A DNA stretch of 5,960 bases. Origin: Lachnospiraceae bacterium (lineage in GTDB: Bacteria; Bacillota; Clostridia; Lachnospirales; Lachnospiraceae). The notes under the pieces are model-generated. The model did not search any database and was not told where the DNA came from. It saw only the letters and a program-made list of their open reading frames with translations. The translations under genes were made by a program, and so were the position numbers. The number at the start of each line of letters is the position of its first letter. The stretch's first letter is position 1. Shown here piece by piece: positions 5,580 to 5,960 of the stretch. The DNA is taken from positions 1-5,960 of the forward strand of contig JAGDCQ010000192.1 of assembly GCA_017958465.1 (NCBI GenBank). Direction: 5' to 3'.

Positions 5580-5600
5580 AACACAATTTTAATTTTTTTT
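5563..5600 (+). terminator. AT-rich hairpin followed by eight T
   Basis: TTAAAATGTGTT (5563-5574) pairs with AACACA (5580-5585) and TTTTAA (5587-5592), with A5586 bulged and a 5-nt loop (CAAAA). T5593-5600 follow immediately. The form is that of an intrinsic terminator, though the stem has only two G-C pairs and may be inefficient. Confidence 0.5.
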
Positions 5601-5611
5601 CGAAAGGATAT

Positions 5612-5624
5612 TCCCGGGCCGGGA
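5612..5624. repeat. GC-rich 13-bp palindrome
   Basis: TCCCGG and CCGGGA flank a single G. The stretch is clearly richer in G+C than the AT-rich DNA on its left. It stands about 27 bp upstream of the rlmH -35 and could be an operator; no factor is recognised. Confidence 0.4.
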
Positions 5625-5639
5625 GACTGCTGGGCAGGA

Positions 5640-5653
5640 CAACAAATTTGTTG
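5640..5653. promoter_or_regulatory. Perfect 14-bp palindrome on the rlmH -35, candidate operator
   Basis: CAACAAATTTGTTG is a perfect palindrome that overlaps the first three bases of the TTGAAT -35 hexamer (5651-5656). A dimeric repressor bound here would block RNA polymerase. The half-site order (CAAC outward, TTGTTG) is opposite to a Rex operator and does not fit the Bacillus-type LexA box. Confidence 0.45.
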
Positions 5654-5679
5654 AATAGCCGGAACACCTGTTGTATACT
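5651..5679 (+). promoter_or_regulatory. Probable rlmH promoter
   Basis: TTGAAT (5651-5656) and TATACT (5674-5679) have an ideal 17-bp spacer. Transcription from about 5686 would give a leader of only about 16 nt, starting just before the GGAGA ribosome site at 5688-5692. Confidence 0.65.
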
Positions 5680-5701
5680 GGATTTGCGGAGACTTGAGGT
5701 T

Positions 5702-5960
5702 ATGAAGATCACAGTTTTATGTGTTGGAAAATTAAAAGAAAGCTTTTTTAATGATGCGGTTAAAGAATATAAGAAAAGATTAAGTGCGTTTTCAAAAACG
5801 GAGGTTATAGAGGTGGAAGATGAGAAAACACCTGACAAAGCCTCTGATGCCACAAACGAAAAAATAAAGGAAACTGAGGGAAAACGCCTGCTGAAAGCCA
5901 TAAAAGACGACGCCCTTGTTGTAGCCCTGGCTATAGACGGAAAGCAGATGAGTTCCGAAG
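5702..5960 (+). CDS. rlmH: 23S rRNA (pseudouridine1915-N3)-methyltransferase RlmH, 5' part
   Basis: RlmH is a SPOUT-family methyltransferase that uses S-adenosylmethionine to methylate N3 of pseudouridine 1915 in helix 69 of 23S rRNA, acting on assembled ribosomes. The first 86 codons lie in the window. The start MKITVLCVGKLKESFFNDAV, then EYKKRL (22-27), EVEDEKTPDKAS (37-48), EGKRLLKAIKDDALVVALAI (59-78) and GKQMSSE (80-86) match the family well. Full-length members have about 159 residues, so the C-terminal knot with the cofactor site lies beyond the window. The ATG at 5702 follows GGAGA (5688-5692) at about 9 nt; a closer GAGG (5696-5699) leaves only 2 nt and is unlikely to be used. It appears to be a separate unit with its own promoter. 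Confidence 0.95.
   Translation, partial: MKITVLCVGKLKESFFNDAVKEYKKRLSAFSKTEVIEVEDEKTPDKASDATNEKIKETEGKRLLKAIKDDALVVALAIDGKQMSSE

Larger units (their letters stand above)
5509..5600 (+). ncRNA. Possible short independent transcript of about 90 nt
   Basis: The candidate promoter at 5474-5502 and the hairpin plus eight T at 5563-5600 would bound an RNA of about 90 nt with no convincing reading frame. Inside are a small hairpin, AGTG (5518-5521) with CACT (5528-5531), and a 12-bp palindrome ATAATATATTAT (5541-5552). No known RNA family is recognised. It may instead be an attenuated leader of rlmH, or untranscribed AT-rich spacer. Confidence 0.3.

Noticed and set aside
5563..5901. A 112-codon open frame on the minus strand
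   Set aside because: It is mostly antisense to rlmH, which is identified with high confidence on the plus strand.

Overview
The window looks like a stretch of chromosome from a Clostridia-type Firmicute, probably a relative of the Lachnospiraceae. The reasons are a Rex regulator of the low-GC Gram-positive type, strong AGGAGG ribosome sites, heavy use of CTT for leucine, compact co-directional genes, and U-tailed terminator hairpins. This placement comes from gene content and style only; no search was run. All recognised genes lie on the + strand. No rRNA, tRNA, CRISPR array, insertion sequence or attachment site is visible.

Layout. (1) Positions 2-796 hold the 3' part of an acetolactate synthase large-subunit (IlvB-type) gene. 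It stops early and lacks the usual family C-terminal tail. (2) Positions 797-944 are a dense regulatory gap: a perfect-consensus vegetative promoter (TTGACA, 17 bp, TATAAT) and, from almost the predicted +1, a long nested hairpin that ends just before the serC ribosome site. (3) Positions 945-3924 hold serC, serA and rex with 16- and 60-bp gaps and no visible internal promoter or terminator, so probably one operon. SerA oxidises 3-phosphoglycerate with NAD+, SerC transaminates the product to phosphoserine, and Rex is the NADH/NAD+-sensing repressor. (4) Positions 3925-4054 hold a long hairpin terminator and a second palindrome that overlaps a weak promoter. (5) Positions 4055-5431 encode a CNNM/CorC-type (DUF21 + CBS pair + CorC_HlyC) membrane protein. 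(6) Positions 5432-5701 are a 270-bp gap with a bidirectional terminator, a promoter, a second hairpin followed by eight T, two perfect palindromes and the probable rlmH promoter. (7) Positions 5702-5960 hold the 5' part of rlmH, cut by the window end.

Most of the protein-coding content is ordinary housekeeping. The unusual material is mainly non-coding: the stacked hairpin leader of serC, a possible short independent transcript at about 5509-5600, and a 14-bp palindrome on the -35 of rlmH. At the protein level, the acetolactate synthase is truncated, SerA lacks the canonical catalytic Glu motif, and the CorC-like protein has Val where the family normally has Glu. Linkage of rex to serCA suggests, but does not prove, redox control of serine synthesis. 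I did not find a clearly new multi-gene system here.
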